Of a stretch of 64,000 nt of DNA, positions 43,209 to 52,495 are shown in pieces. The position numbers and the translations under genes are program-made. Positions within the stretch are counted from its first letter, which is position 1, and each line of letters opens with the position of its first letter. The stretch covers positions 496,001-560,000 of the forward strand of contig CAVSKV010000004.1 in assembly GCA_963728785.1 (NCBI GenBank). Reading direction: 5' to 3'. This DNA comes from JAGWRI01 sp963728785 (GTDB taxonomy: Bacteria; Gemmatimonadota; Gemmatimonadetes; Gemmatimonadales; Gemmatimonadaceae). The notes under the pieces are model-generated. The model saw only the letters and a program-made list of their open reading frames with translations, ran no database searches and was not told the origin of the DNA.

Positions 43209-46200
43209 CACCCACCACCCCGACCCCCACGTCCACCCCGTCCCCTCCCACGCGCCGGCGCCTCCTCTATCCCCGCTGCCTTCAAGTCCGCCGCCACCTT
43301 CGGAATGTCCACAGTGCGGAGCTTCGCCAGCGCCGCCTCCTGCTTCTTGAGGTCGTTCGGCAATCCGGCCAGGTCCTTCCGTTGCTCGTCCGTCGGATCG
43401 AAGGTGACGTTGAGCAGGTAGCTCATCCCCTGGACCTTCTGCTGAATGGTGCGCCCGAACGGCTGGTCGGGTGTGGACTCTTCCGCGCCGCCGCCGAACG
43501 CATTCTGCCCCGGGCAGCGCGGTCCCGCCGCTGCACCGCCGCGGCCCCCAGCACCGCCCCCGCCGCCACCGCCGCCGAATCCGCGGCCCCGGCCGCCGCC
43601 CGCCGCGCTGCCCACGTCGCAGTAGATGTGCGTGAACGCCGAATCCACGTCGTCCACCTGCTTCTTGAGCGCCGGCGTCAGCTTGTCCCCCGCGCCGTCG
43701 GCCGCCGTCTTGAGCGGCGTGAAGGCCCGCTGCGCCGAGTCCACCCCCTGCTGTGCATCGCGCAGCGAGTTCTGGAAGTCGGCCAGCCTGCGCCGGAACT
43801 GGTCGAGACTCTTGAGATTGCCCTCGGCCAGCGTCTGGGCGAAGTCCTTGGTGAGCGTGAAGCTCTGCCTCATCACCACCGGCGCGCCCGACGTCGGTGT
43901 CACGGTGAGCTGCGCCGTGTAGCGGCCCGGCACCACCGGGTAGGTGATCTCGGTGTTTCCGCGGCCTCCGCGACCGCCGAAGCCGCCCCCGCCCCCGCCA
44001 CCGCCGCCGCCGCGACCGCCGCGGGCTGCCGCCTCGGTGCGCGCCGCGAGTTCGGAGTCACTGGGCACCGGACCCGTGAGCGGCGGACCGGCGCGCATGT
44101 CCCACGCAGTGCGGTACATGCCCAGCTTCTTCTGGTCGGCCAGCAGCGGCAGCGTCCGCACGACCGTCCCACTGGCGTCCAGAATGTCCAGCTTCACCGC
44201 CTTCGGCGTATCCGAGTTGAGCAGGTAGGTAATGATTGCGCCGTAGGGCGGATTCGCGCCCTCGAAGCCGCCCGAGCCCATCCCGCTCTCGTGCGTGCCG
44301 TCCGGCTGGAAGAGCAGTTCGTCGCGCACCGGGAACAGATACGCCGGCTTCGCACGGTCGGCCTCGGCCAGCTGCTCCAGTGGCGTGATGTCGTCCATGA
44401 TCCAGATGCCGCGGCCGTGCGTGCCGAGCACCAGGTCGTTCTCGCGCGCCTGGATCTTCATGTCCCAGACGGGCACCGCCGGGAAGTCGCCCGTGAGCTG
44501 GCTCCAGTGCCCGCCGCGGTCCGTGCTGAAGAACGCGCCGAACTCCGTGCCCACGAACAGCAGGTTCGGCTGGCGCGGGTCTTCGCGGACTACTTCGACG
44601 CCCGACATCGCCGGCAGGTCGCTCGAGATCGAGTTCCAGCGCTTGCCGTAGTCCTCGCTCACGAGGACGTAGGGCTTGAAATCGTTGCTGCGGTGCCCGT
44701 CGAACGTGGCGTACAGCCGGCCCGGGTTGGCCGCCGACCAGGTCACACGACTTACATATGTAGTGTCCGGCACGCCGGCGAAGCGTTCGGTCTTGGTCCA
44801 CGTCTTGCCGTCGTTCTGCGACACCTGGATGAGCCCGTCGTCCGTGCCCACCGCGAGCAGCCCCGCCTGGAGCGGCGATTCGTCGATCGTCGTGATGTTG
44901 CCGAACTCCGCCGTGCCCTCGTTCAGGCCCAGCGTGCCCGAGTCCGGCACCGCGCCGCGCATCGGGAGCTTCTTGCGGTCGATGTTCCGGGTGAGGTCGG
45001 GGCTGATCATCGTCCAACTGTCGCCGCGGTTCGTGCTCTTGAACAGGTACTGCGCCGCAATGTAGACCGTGTTGCGTTCGTGCACCGATGGCAGGATCGG
45101 CGAACTCCAGTTGAAGCGGAGATGTTCGCCGTGCGGGCCCGTGGGGCGGATCGGCTTGGCCTCGCCGGTGAGTTCGTCGTAGAGCTGCACGCCCGCCTGC
45201 TGCGACTCGGCATACACGAAGTGATAATTGTTAGGGTCGGGCACCGCGTAAAAGCCGTCGCCGCCCGACATGCGGTACCACATCGCGTTGGTGGGGCCGT
45301 AGCGGTAGCGCGTGCGGCTGGGGCCGCCGTAGGTATTGTTGTCCTGCAGCCCGCCATTCACGTTGTAGAATGGGCGGGCGTCGTCCACCGCCACCGTATA
45401 GAACTGGCTCACCACGAAGTTCTCGAAGTGGTCCCAGCTCTTGCCGCGGTCCCAGGTCTGGTACAGCCCGCCGTCGGAGCCCACGAGCATCTGCTGCGGG
45501 TTCTCGGGGTTAATCCAGAGCGCGTGATGGTCCGTGTGGATGCCACTGGCGAACGACTCCCAGGTCTTGCCGCCGTCCCAGCTCTGGCGGTCGCCCGCGT
45601 TGAGTTCGATCACGTGGAGCGGATCCACCGGGTCGCAGATGATGCCGCTGTAGTACCAGGCTGTGCCGTCCACGTTGTTCACGTGCGTCCAGTGCTCGCC
45701 CCTGTCGTCGGAGCGGTAGGTGCCGTTCTCGTCACCCTTGGCGCTGATGATCGCGTAGACCGTGGCCGGGTGCGAGGCGCAGACCGTGAGGCCGATGCGG
45801 CCAAGTTCGCCCGTGGGGAGGCCTTCCGTGAGCTTCGTCCAGGTCTTCGCGCCGTCCGTCGTCTTGTAGATCGCCGCTTCCGGGCCAGCCGGGAGGAAGC
45901 CGTACTCGCGGCGTTCGCGTTCCTCGCTGGCCGCGTAGAGCACGTCCGGGTCCGACGGGTCCATGACCACGTCCGTGAACCCCGTGTACTTGCTGATTTC
46001 CTTGGTGTTCGTCCAGGTCTTGCCGCCGTCCGTGGTCTTGTAGAGCCCCCGTTCGCCGCCCGGGGCCCAGAGCGGGCCCACCACGGCCACGTAGACCACG
46101 TTCGGGTTGCGCGCGTCGATGACGATGCGGCCGATGTGCTGGCTGGTGGGGAGCATCGCCTTGGACCAGGTCTTGCCTCCGTCGGCGGTCATGTAGACCC

Positions 46201-46600
46201 CCGTGCCCCAGCTACTGGAGCGCATGTTGTTCGCCTCGCCCGTGCCCACCCAGATGACGTCCGGGTCGGAGGGGGCCACCGCCAACGCGCCGACGCCGCC
46301 CGTGCGGACCGAGTCGTCGAAGATCTGGGTCCAGGAGCCGCCGTCGTTGGAGGTGCGCCAGACGCCGCCGGTTGCGGCGCCAACGACGAAGACCGTGCCG
46401 AATTGGCCGGTGGCGTTGGGGGAGGCAGCGATGGAGGTGATCCGGCCGCCCATGAGGGCGGGGCCGATACTGCGGAAGGAAAGGGCGGTGGCGAGGGAGG
46501 AGTCGGAGGGGGATTGGGCGGAGGCGGGGGCCGGATTCGCGGCGAGGGCGAACGATCCGGCCGCAATGACGGGAGCAATGAAGCGAAGGGTCCGAGTCAT
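43208..46600 (-). CDS. Exported BNR/sortilin-type beta-propeller (glycosyl hydrolase-like)
   Basis: 1130 residues with a signal peptide. The N-terminal 800 residues are blades with Asp-box and TxDGGKTW motifs (SNDGGSWTQIFDD, TADGGKTWSKAML, TTDGGKTWTNTKE, TTDGAKTWTKLTE), as in VPS10/sortilin and BNR propellers. A C-terminal domain of 330 residues carries three Gly/Arg-rich insertions: about residues 857-880, 997-1020 and the last 15. Commonly annotated as a glycosyl hydrolase but no catalytic motif is visible; a secreted binding role is as likely. The stop lies at the edge of the 8-bp repeat array. Confidence 0.88.
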   Translation of the reverse strand: MTRTLRFIAPVIAAGSFALAANPAPASAQSPSDSSLATALSFRSIGPALMGGRITSIAASPNATGQFGTVFVVGAATGGVWRTSNDGGSWTQIFDDSVRTGGVGALAVAPSDPDVIWVGTGEANNMRSSSWGTGVYMTADGGKTWSKAMLPTSQHIGRIVIDARNPNVVYVAVVGPLWAPGGERGLYKTTDGGKTWTNTKEISKYTGFTDVVMDPSDPDVLYAASEERERREYGFLPAGPEAAIYKTTDGAKTWTKLTEGLPTGELGRIGLTVCASHPATVYAIISAKGDENGTYRSDDRGEHWTHVNNVDGTAWYYSGIICDPVDPLHVIELNAGDRQSWDGGKTWESFASGIHTDHHALWINPENPQQMLVGSDGGLYQTWDRGKSWDHFENFVVSQFYTVAVDDARPFYNVNGGLQDNNTYGGPSRTRYRYGPTNAMWYRMSGGDGFYAVPDPNNYHFVYAESQQAGVQLYDELTGEAKPIRPTGPHGEHLRFNWSSPILPSVHERNTVYIAAQYLFKSTNRGDSWTMISPDLTRNIDRKKLPMRGAVPDSGTLGLNEGTAEFGNITTIDESPLQAGLLAVGTDDGLIQVSQNDGKTWTKTERFAGVPDTTYVSRVTWSAANPGRLYATFDGHRSNDFKPYVLVSEDYGKRWNSISSDLPAMSGVEVVREDPRQPNLLFVGTEFGAFFSTDRGGHWSQLTGDFPAVPVWDMKIQARENDLVLGTHGRGIWIMDDITPLEQLAEADRAKPAYLFPVRDELLFQPDGTHESGMGSGGFEGANPPYGAIITYLLNSDTPKAVKLDILDASGTVVRTLPLLADQKKLGMYRTAWDMRAGPPLTGPVPSDSELAARTEAAARGGRGGGGGGGGGGFGGRGGRGNTEITYPVVPGRYTAQLTVTPTSGAPVVMRQSFTLTKDFAQTLAEGNLKSLDQFRRRLADFQNSLRDAQQGVDSAQRAFTPLKTAADGAGDKLTPALKKQVDDVDSAFTHIYCDVGSAAGGGRGRGFGGGGGGGGAGGRGGAAAGPRCPGQNAFGGGAEESTPDQPFGRTIQQKVQGMSYLLNVTFDPTDEQRKDLAGLPNDLKKQEAALAKLRTVDIPKVAADLKAAGIEEAPARGRGRGGRGGRGGG

Positions 46601-46825
46601 CGGGCGGGTGGGAATGGGTGGCTAAGCAGATTTCAAGGCGGCGGGACGCGTGAGGGGCCGGGGACCGCTACCCAATGTACGGGCGGGGACGGCGGTTTGC
46701 TGTGGAGACGACTGAACTGGGTTCGAAACGGCCCGAAGCCGCTGGCCATCGACGCGCTGGAAACTGATCATCGATGGGGCGATACTTGAGCCAACGGATC
46801 AGCGACTTCTCAAACGGGCGGGCGT

Positions 46826-47767
46826 GTGCACGGCATCGTCGCAGTTACTGACCTCGGCTGGTACGAATTCCTTTCGCAGCGATCGCTTCCCGAGGTCAAT
46901 TTCTGGACGCCTTCGGACCGCGGTCGTCCAAACATCGCGCAGTTCACGCCCGTCTTCTTTCGCTTGAAGGCCCCGTACCGAGCCATCGCGGGGTTCGCCT
47001 ACTTCACGCGGTGGAGCTCCCTCCCCATTTGGCTGGCCTGGGACACCTTCGGAGAGGGCAATGGATGCGGGAGCCTCGCCGAACTCACCGAGCGGGTGGG
47101 TGGGCTGCGGCGGCACTTTCGCCGGGATGACGACGTGGGCGGTTCGAACATCGGTTGCCTCCTCCTCACGCAACCGACGTTCTTCCCACCGGACCAATGG
47201 GTGAAGCAGCCGGCCGATTGGCGCGACCAAATCGTCACTCGGCGTGGTTACGACCTGGAAGTGGGAGAGGGACGACGGATCTGGGAGGAGTGCTTGCAGC
47301 GCGCGGCGGCAGCTACAAGTACGAGCTCCACCGCCGTCCTGCCGCAGGTGCTTGGTCCCACGGCGGGGCGCTACGGCGCACCGCTGCTCGTTCAACCGCG
47401 GCTGGGGCAGGGGACGTTTCGTATCGGCGTGTTGGATGCGTACGGAAGGGCCTGCGCCATAACGCAAGAGCACTCTCTGCCAGTGCTGGAGGCTGCACAT
47501 ATCAAGTCTTATGCGAACGACGGGCCCCATGAAGTGTCCAACGGCATTCTCATGCGAGCTGATCTGCATCGGCTGTTCGATACTGGATACATCACCATCA
47601 GTCCGGATTTCCGTTTGGTGGTGAGTCCACAGCTCCGAGAGCGGTACGGCAACGGCCGGTCATACTATCCTCTCAAGGACACTCGAATTCGATTGCCCGA
47701 CGATCAGGTCGATGCCCCGGCAAAGGACTACCTCGCGTGGCATCGGGAGCGGGTGTATCTCGCCTGA
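46826..47767 (+). CDS. HNH endonuclease (HNH_2 type) with an N-terminal recognition-like domain
   Basis: 313 residues from GTG 46826, which gives the family start (VHGIVAVTDLGWYEFLSQ). Residues 1-160 are an unnamed domain found in restriction-like HNH proteins (FRLKAPYRAIAGFAYFTRWS; IGCLLLTQPTFFPPDQWV). The nuclease part is RIGVLDAYGRACAITQEHSL, then LEAAHIKSYANDGPHEVSNG and ILMRADLHRLFDTGYI with the two His and the Asn. It is probably a type IV-like or restriction enzyme acting on DNA. It sits beside a broken hsdM, suggesting the remains of a defence region. Confidence 0.88.
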   Translation: MHGIVAVTDLGWYEFLSQRSLPEVNFWTPSDRGRPNIAQFTPVFFRLKAPYRAIAGFAYFTRWSSLPIWLAWDTFGEGNGCGSLAELTERVGGLRRHFRRDDDVGGSNIGCLLLTQPTFFPPDQWVKQPADWRDQIVTRRGYDLEVGEGRRIWEECLQRAAAATSTSSTAVLPQVLGPTAGRYGAPLLVQPRLGQGTFRIGVLDAYGRACAITQEHSLPVLEAAHIKSYANDGPHEVSNGILMRADLHRLFDTGYITISPDFRLVVSPQLRERYGNGRSYYPLKDTRIRLPDDQVDAPAKDYLAWHRERVYLA

Positions 47768-47879
47768 TGGATCCGGATGGCGGGTGATGGTAGCGCGGTG
47801 CGAGATTTGCAAACATACTAATGCGATCTCACGTCAAGAATGGACGCCGTTTGCGGCACCACCAAACTGAGGCAGTGCA

Positions 47880-48122
47880 TTGGCGAAACGGACTAAGGCG
47901 GCACGGAAGACAGCGGATTCATCAGCAACTGTCGGCTACGAGGCCCAACTCTGGCAGATGGCCGACGCCCTGCGCGGGAGCATGGACGCCGCCGAATACA
48001 AGCACGTCGTCCTTGGTCTGATCTTCCTCAAGTACATCTCCGACGCCTTCGAGGAGCAGCACGCGAAGCTCGTGGCAGAGAAGACTAAGGGCGCCGACCC
48101 TGAGGACCCCGACGAGTACTGA
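47880..48122 (+). pseudogene. hsdM: Type I restriction-modification methyltransferase HsdM, N-terminal fragment
   Basis: 80 residues from TTG 47880 (GAGG 7 nt upstream). ATVGYEAQLWQMADALRGSM and DAAEYKHVVLGLIFLKYISD match the HsdM N-terminal helical domain almost perfectly. The frame stops after GADPEDPDEY, about 400 residues short of the methyltransferase core and its NPPF site. No hsdS or hsdR follows. The promoter-like TTGCAAACATACTAAT upstream (47806-47821) is intact. A fragment with no catalytic domain; possibly recent truncation. Confidence 0.85.
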
Positions 48123-48245
48123 ACCGCCCCGGGATTCCCGGAGGCTCCATTCCGTGAGAGATTGGAGCCATGCGCACGCCACGTCGCCATTTTCCGGAGC
48201 TGCGGGACCGCGCCATCCAACGCATCAGGTTGGCCCCGCGGTCCC

Positions 48246-48401
48246 TTCGGCACGCTGCTGTACCACGTGAGTCCCACCGACGGCCTGACGCTGGCAGCAG
48301 TGGCTGTCGCGATGCTCGGGGTGGGCCTGTTGGCGGTCGTGGTTCCGGTGAGGGCCACGGCGCGTGTGGATGCGGTGGTCGCGCTGCGGGCGGAGGAGTA
48401 G
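48246..48401 (+). pseudogene. C-terminal fragment of an FtsX/ADOP-type permease
   Basis: The frame FGTLLYHVSPTDGLTLAAVA then AVAMLGVGLLAVVVPVRATA and RVDAVVALRAEE to TAG 48401 matches the last transmembrane pair and terminal motif of FtsX/MacB-type permeases (compare AWRAARVDPMDALREE at the end of the 29582 gene). Everything before it is missing. The sequence between this and the HsdM fragment (48123-48245) contains nothing I recognise. Confidence 0.65.
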
Positions 48402-48417
48402 GCGGCTGCGGAGGAGA

Positions 48418-48450
48418 CGTGCGGGTTCAAGTCCCGCTCCGGGCACGGCC
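48418..48450 (+). pseudogene. tRNA 3'-end fragment, copy A
   Basis: T-arm GCGGGTTCAAGTCCCGC and acceptor strand TCCGGGC plus discriminator A are intact and are followed by CGGCC, as in the complete tRNA at 54466. No 5' half exists upstream. The shared stretch is about 33 bp with two mismatches. Confidence 0.7.
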
Positions 48451-48526
48451 CAAAATGCCCACCTGTTGACTCGGCAACCCGGTTCGGATATTGTAATCGA
48501 CATCTCCCAGATGCACAGATAGCACC

Positions 48527-48557
48527 GAACGCCCGCCGCTTCCAGCGGCGGGCGTTC
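48527..48557 (+). terminator. GAACGCCCGCCG-type terminator hairpin, copy A
   Basis: Perfect 13-bp stem (48527-48539 with 48545-48557), loop TTCCA. Preceded by TTGACTCGGC (48464-48473) as in copies C and D. No clear T-tract follows. Confidence 0.6.
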
Positions 48558-48575
48558 GCGCGTCTGGAGGATAGA

Positions 48576-49346
48576 CTACTCCGTCGCTCTCGGTATCCCC
48601 TCCGCCACTACCCACACCGCCCCCGCCAGCGCCGCCGTCACCACGCCCTCCACCCAGTTCGAGGCCACCCCGGGCTTGCTGACGACCGCCGGCACCCATA
48701 CGAGAACGGTGAAGAGGCTCAACATCGTTGCCTCGATGGCCGCGGCGAGCTGCGAATAGACGCCAAACGCCAGCCCGAGTCCGCACGCGACCTGCCCGGC
48801 GCCGGCGAGATAGGCCCACTCCGGGCGGAAGGGAAGCCACGCGGGCACCAGGGAAATGGTCCGGAGTCTGAACTCGAAGAAGTGCGAGAGGCCGTAGGTC
48901 ACGAGCGAGAGCCCCAGCAGAATGCACGCCGCGCGCAGGCCGTGCTTTGCGATCGCGACTTGGAGCGCCGAGCCCTCGCGGAGCCCCGCAGACTGCACGA
49001 AGATCACCAACGCCCCGGCGGCGAGCACCGCCACCTCACCGATGGCGAACCAGCTGATCTCCCGGAGCGGCTCCGAAAACACCGCGGGCACCCGCGTCAG
49101 CGTCCAGAGGAGCAGGAAGGGGAGCAGCACGCGTATGGACGCGCGCACGGTGTGCTCGAACAGTAGCCCCGCACCAGTTGCGATCATCAGGACGCCGGCA
49201 ATGATCCCCAGCGTTCGCGGCGACGGGACCCACGCCGGCACGGGCTGGAACGCCAGCACCGTGTATCCGTACACGAGCGGCAACACGCCGACGGCCATCA
49301 TCCCCACGGCGAACGTGAACCGCGAAAGCTGCCGGTATCGGTGCAT
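48576..49346 (-). CDS. DoxX-like integral membrane protein, paralogue of 23163-23924
   Basis: 256 residues, about seven membrane segments. It shares with the protein at 23163 the blocks FGLSL/LGLSLVTYGLSHFFEFR, SLVPAWLPFRPEWAYLAGAG and AIEATMLSLFTVLVWVPAVV, with clear co-linearity over the last 130 residues. Function unknown; its position, between two units of the tRNA-terminator repeat, differs from that of its paralogue. Confidence 0.8.
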   Translation of the reverse strand: MHRYRQLSRFTFAVGMMAVGVLPLVYGYTVLAFQPVPAWVPSPRTLGIIAGVLMIATGAGLLFEHTVRASIRVLLPFLLLWTLTRVPAVFSEPLREISWFAIGEVAVLAAGALVIFVQSAGLREGSALQVAIAKHGLRAACILLGLSLVTYGLSHFFEFRLRTISLVPAWLPFRPEWAYLAGAGQVACGLGLAFGVYSQLAAAIEATMLSLFTVLVWVPAVVSKPGVASNWVEGVVTAALAGAVWVVAEGIPRATE

Positions 49347-49468
49347 GGGAGCTCCTCTGTTGCGTGCCGTCGAACTGGAGCGCGAAAACGTATGCGGCTG
49401 GGGCAGGCGCGGGAAGTCACGTCGGTCTTGCTAGCCTTCGACTACCTGCCAGGTGCACACGCTGCACG

Positions 49469-49499
49469 GAACGCCCGCCGCATATCACGGCGGGCGTTC
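49469..49499 (+). terminator. GAACGCCCGCCG-type terminator hairpin, copy B
   Basis: Perfect 12-bp stem (49469-49480 with 49488-49499), loop CATATCA. The upstream AGGTGCACACG (49451-49461) is shared with copy C, but the tRNA part is absent here. Confidence 0.6.
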
Positions 49500-49608
49500 G
49501 CTTACCATTCGCAAGGGGCCGCCGTCTGCTCGGAGTTGAACCTCTTCCCGGAGCCTCCATCTCCGGTATCTTCCCTCGCGGCGTCTCCCTCCCACCCGCG
49601 AGCCCCCC

Positions 49609-50067
49609 ATGCCCGCCATCTCCCTCACCGTCAACGGCACCTCCCTCTCGGTCGACGTCGCCCCGGACACCCCGCTCCTCTGGGTCCTCCGCGACAACCT
49701 TGGCCTCACCGGCACCAAGTTCGGCTGCGGCATCAGCCAGTGCGGCGCCTGCACCGTTCATATAGACGGCAAGCCCGCCCGCTCCTGCTCGCTGCCGGTC
49801 AGCCAAGTCGCCGGCAGGAAGATCACGACCATCGAAGGCCTCTCGTCCAACCGCACCCACGCGGTCCAACAGGCATGGATCGCCGAGGACGTGCCGCAGT
49901 GCGGCTACTGCCAGTCGGGGCAGATCATGGCCGCCGCTGCGCTGCTCGCCCACTCGCCCAAGCCCACGGACGCCGAGATCGACTCGGCGATGTCGAACAT
50001 CTGCCGCTGCGGCACCTACCAGCGCATCCGCGCCGCGATCCACCGCGCCGCCGCCGGGGAGGCGTGA
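49609..50067 (+). CDS. (2Fe-2S) subunit of a xanthine-oxidase-family oxidoreductase (isoquinoline 1-oxidoreductase alpha type)
   Basis: 152 residues. The plant-ferredoxin-type cluster uses Cys40, Cys45, Cys48 and Cys60 (CGISQCGACTV and RSC); the second cluster uses Cys98, Cys101 and Cys132, Cys134 (CGYCQSGQIM; ICRCGTY). It passes electrons from the molybdenum subunit encoded next, 1 bp away. The two-subunit form without an FAD subunit is the isoquinoline-oxidoreductase-like arrangement, which uses an external acceptor such as a cytochrome. Confidence 0.93.
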   Translation: MPAISLTVNGTSLSVDVAPDTPLLWVLRDNLGLTGTKFGCGISQCGACTVHIDGKPARSCSLPVSQVAGRKITTIEGLSSNRTHAVQQAWIAEDVPQCGYCQSGQIMAAAALLAHSPKPTDAEIDSAMSNICRCGTYQRIRAAIHRAAAGEA

Positions 50068-50068
50068 C

Positions 50069-52207
50069 ATGACGACTCCCCGTGAAGTCTCCCGCCGCGA
50101 TTTCGTCAAATCCTCGGCCGTGCTCGGCGCCGGCCTGCTCATCGGCTTCTCCTTCACCGCCACATCGTGCGAACCCACCGCGGTCACGCCGGCGGGTCCG
50201 CCGGTGCCGCTCGACGCCTGGCTCCGCGTGGGCACGGACGACAGCATCACGGTGCTGGTGGACCGCTCGGAGATGGGGCAGGGGGTGGCGACGGCGCTCC
50301 CGATGCTCCTGGCCGAGGAGCTCGAGGCCGACTGGACGAAGATCGCGATTGAATTCGCGCCCGCCGCCGAGGTGTATTACAACGCGGACTTCGGCGCGCA
50401 GGGCACGGGCGGCAGCAGCAGCGTGCGCGTCGGCTTCACGCCGCTCCGCCAAGCGGGGGCCGCGGCACGCGAGGTGCTCATCTCGGCGGCCGCCGCCCAA
50501 TGGAAAGTGAATCGCTCCGAATGCCGCGCCGAGCTGGGCGCGGTAGTCCACACGCCGAGCAAGCGGCGTCTCACGTACGGGTCCCTGGCGGCAGCAGCAG
50601 CGCGGCTGCCGCTCCCGACAGCCGTTCCGCTCAAGGACGCCAAGGACTGGAAAGTGATCGGCACGCGTGCCAAGCGGCTCGACACGCCGCCCAAGGTGGA
50701 CGGCAGCGCCGTGTTCGGCATGGACGTCAAACTGCCGGGCATGCTCGTGGCGGTGGTGGCGCGCCCGCCGGTGTTCGGCGGCAGCGTCGCGAGCTTCGAC
50801 GCCACCAAGGCCAAGGCGGTGCCGGGCGTGCGCGACGTGGTGCAGATCACGAGCGGCGTGGCCGTGGTGGCCGACGGCTACTGGCCCGCCCACAAGGGGC
50901 GCGCCGCGCTCGACGTCAAGTTCGACGACGGGCCGAACGCCAACGTCAGCACCGACAGCATCTACCAGCTCTTCGCCAAGCGCGCCGAGCGTCCGGGGCA
51001 CACGGCGCTCACGAAGGGTCATCCGGAGTCGGCGCGTGCCGCGACGACGGTGGAGGCAGTGTACGAGATGCCGTTCCTGGCGCATGCCACGATGGAGCCG
51101 ATGAACTGCACCGCCGACGTGCGCGCCGACGGCGTGGACGTCTGGGTGCCGACGCAGCTCCAGACCTGGGTGCAACAGGCCGGCGCCAGGATCGGCGGCG
51201 TGCCGCAGAGCAAGGTGAACGTGCACACCACCTACCTGGGCGGGGGCTTCGGACGGCGCGTGGAACTCGACTTCGTCACCGACGCGCTCGAGGCGAGCAA
51301 GGCGGTAAAGGCGCCGGTGAAGGTGATCTACTCGCGCGAAGACGACATGCAGCACGACTACTACCGCTGCGCGTCGTACCACAAGCTGCGCGCCGGGCTC
51401 GACGCCAAGGGCAAGCCGGTGCTCTGGACGCACCGCGTGGCGGCGCCGAGTTCGATGGCCCGCGTCTTTCCCGCAGCGGTGAAGAACGGGTTCGACCCGG
51501 AACTCGTCGAGGGCGCGATGGCGATGCCGTACGCCATCCCCAACGTGCTGGTGGATTCGCTAATGGGCGACACCGGGATCCCGGTGGGATTCTGGCGCTC
51601 GGTGAACAACTCGTACAACGGCTTTGCGGTGGAGACCTTCGTGGACGAGCTAGCCCACGCGGCCAAGAAGGATCCGTACGAATTCCGCCGCGACCTGCTG
51701 GGCGACTCGCCGCGCCATCTGCGAGTGCTGAATCTGGCCGCCGAGAAAGCGGGGTGGGGCACGCCGCTCCCCGCGGGACACGCCCGCGGCATCGCGGTGC
51801 ACCTGTCGTTCATGAGCTACGTGGCCGAGGTGGCCGAGGTGAGTCTGGCGAGCGACGGCAGCGTGCGCGTGCACAAGGTGGTGTGCGCCGTGGACTGCGG
51901 CCCCGTGGTGAACCCGGCGATCGTCGAGTCGCAGATGCAGAGCGCCATCGTCTATGGTCTGACCGCGGCGCTCTGGGGCGAGATCACCATCGACAAGGGC
52001 CGCGCGGTGCAGGACAACTTCGACACGTACCGGATGCTCCGCATGAAGGAGATGCCGGTGGTGGAGGTGTACATCACGCCGGGCAACGAAGCGCAGGGCG
52101 GGGTGGGTGAGCCGGCCACGCCGCCGATCGCGCCGGCGGTGTGCAACGCGATCTTCGCGCTCATGGGGAAGCGCATCAGGAAGCTGCCGGTTGGGAGGGT
52201 GGTGTAG
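50069..52207 (+). CDS. Molybdopterin-binding subunit of an isoquinoline 1-oxidoreductase-like enzyme
   Basis: 712 residues with a Tat-type signal (SRRDFVKSSAVLGAGLLIGF), so the complex is exported folded. SEMGQGVATALPMLLAEELE, TGGSSSVRVGFTPLRQAGAA, MEPMNCTADV, TYLGGGFGRRVELDFVTDAL and EAQGGVGEPATPPIAPAVCN, whose Glu is in the position of the general base, mark the xanthine-oxidase fold. It hydroxylates or oxidises an aldehyde or N-heterocycle. The substrate is not known. It follows the 2Fe-2S gene by 1 bp. Confidence 0.93.
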   Translation: MTTPREVSRRDFVKSSAVLGAGLLIGFSFTATSCEPTAVTPAGPPVPLDAWLRVGTDDSITVLVDRSEMGQGVATALPMLLAEELEADWTKIAIEFAPAAEVYYNADFGAQGTGGSSSVRVGFTPLRQAGAAAREVLISAAAAQWKVNRSECRAELGAVVHTPSKRRLTYGSLAAAAARLPLPTAVPLKDAKDWKVIGTRAKRLDTPPKVDGSAVFGMDVKLPGMLVAVVARPPVFGGSVASFDATKAKAVPGVRDVVQITSGVAVVADGYWPAHKGRAALDVKFDDGPNANVSTDSIYQLFAKRAERPGHTALTKGHPESARAATTVEAVYEMPFLAHATMEPMNCTADVRADGVDVWVPTQLQTWVQQAGARIGGVPQSKVNVHTTYLGGGFGRRVELDFVTDALEASKAVKAPVKVIYSREDDMQHDYYRCASYHKLRAGLDAKGKPVLWTHRVAAPSSMARVFPAAVKNGFDPELVEGAMAMPYAIPNVLVDSLMGDTGIPVGFWRSVNNSYNGFAVETFVDELAHAAKKDPYEFRRDLLGDSPRHLRVLNLAAEKAGWGTPLPAGHARGIAVHLSFMSYVAEVAEVSLASDGSVRVHKVVCAVDCGPVVNPAIVESQMQSAIVYGLTAALWGEITIDKGRAVQDNFDTYRMLRMKEMPVVEVYITPGNEAQGGVGEPATPPIAPAVCNAIFALMGKRIRKLPVGRVV

Positions 52208-52226
52208 CGCGACTAGCTGAATAGAG

Positions 52227-52259
52227 CATGCGGGTTCGAATCCCGCTCCGAGCACGGCC
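52227..52259 (+). pseudogene. tRNA 3'-end fragment, copy C
   Basis: GCGGGTTCGAATCCCGC T-arm and TCCGAGC acceptor strand with discriminator A and CGGCC; one base differs from the complete tRNA in the acceptor. It starts 20 bp after the stop of the molybdenum subunit gene and there is no 5' half. Confidence 0.68.
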
Positions 52260-52330
52260 CTATTCACGCATTGACTCGGCGCCAGGTTCGGCGTACTTTT
52301 TTCATACTTGCTAGGTGCACACGTTCCATC

Positions 52331-52361
52331 GAACGCCCGCCGCTCTTCTCGGCGGGCGTTT
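52331..52361 (+). terminator. GAACGCCCGCCG-type terminator hairpin, copy C
   Basis: Eleven paired positions (AACGCCCGCCG, 52332-52342, with 52350-52360), loop CTCTTCT, followed by TGCTTTA. AGGTGCACACG lies just upstream as in copy B. Confidence 0.6.
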
Positions 52362-52495
52362 GCTTTAGCGGCTGCCGCGCGACACGCCCGCGGCGCCCGT
52401 CGGGCTCCACCACCCGCGTAATGCCCGCGTAAGGTCCGGCCGGTATGTTCAGCCCATCCCCGCCGACCCGCGCCTCCACCAACAAAGGTCTCCTC

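Noticed and set aside
46715..46740. GGGTTCGAA resembling a T-loop upstream of the HNH gene
   Set aside because: No flanking stem or acceptor pairing can be formed, unlike the true fragments at 48418 and 52227.
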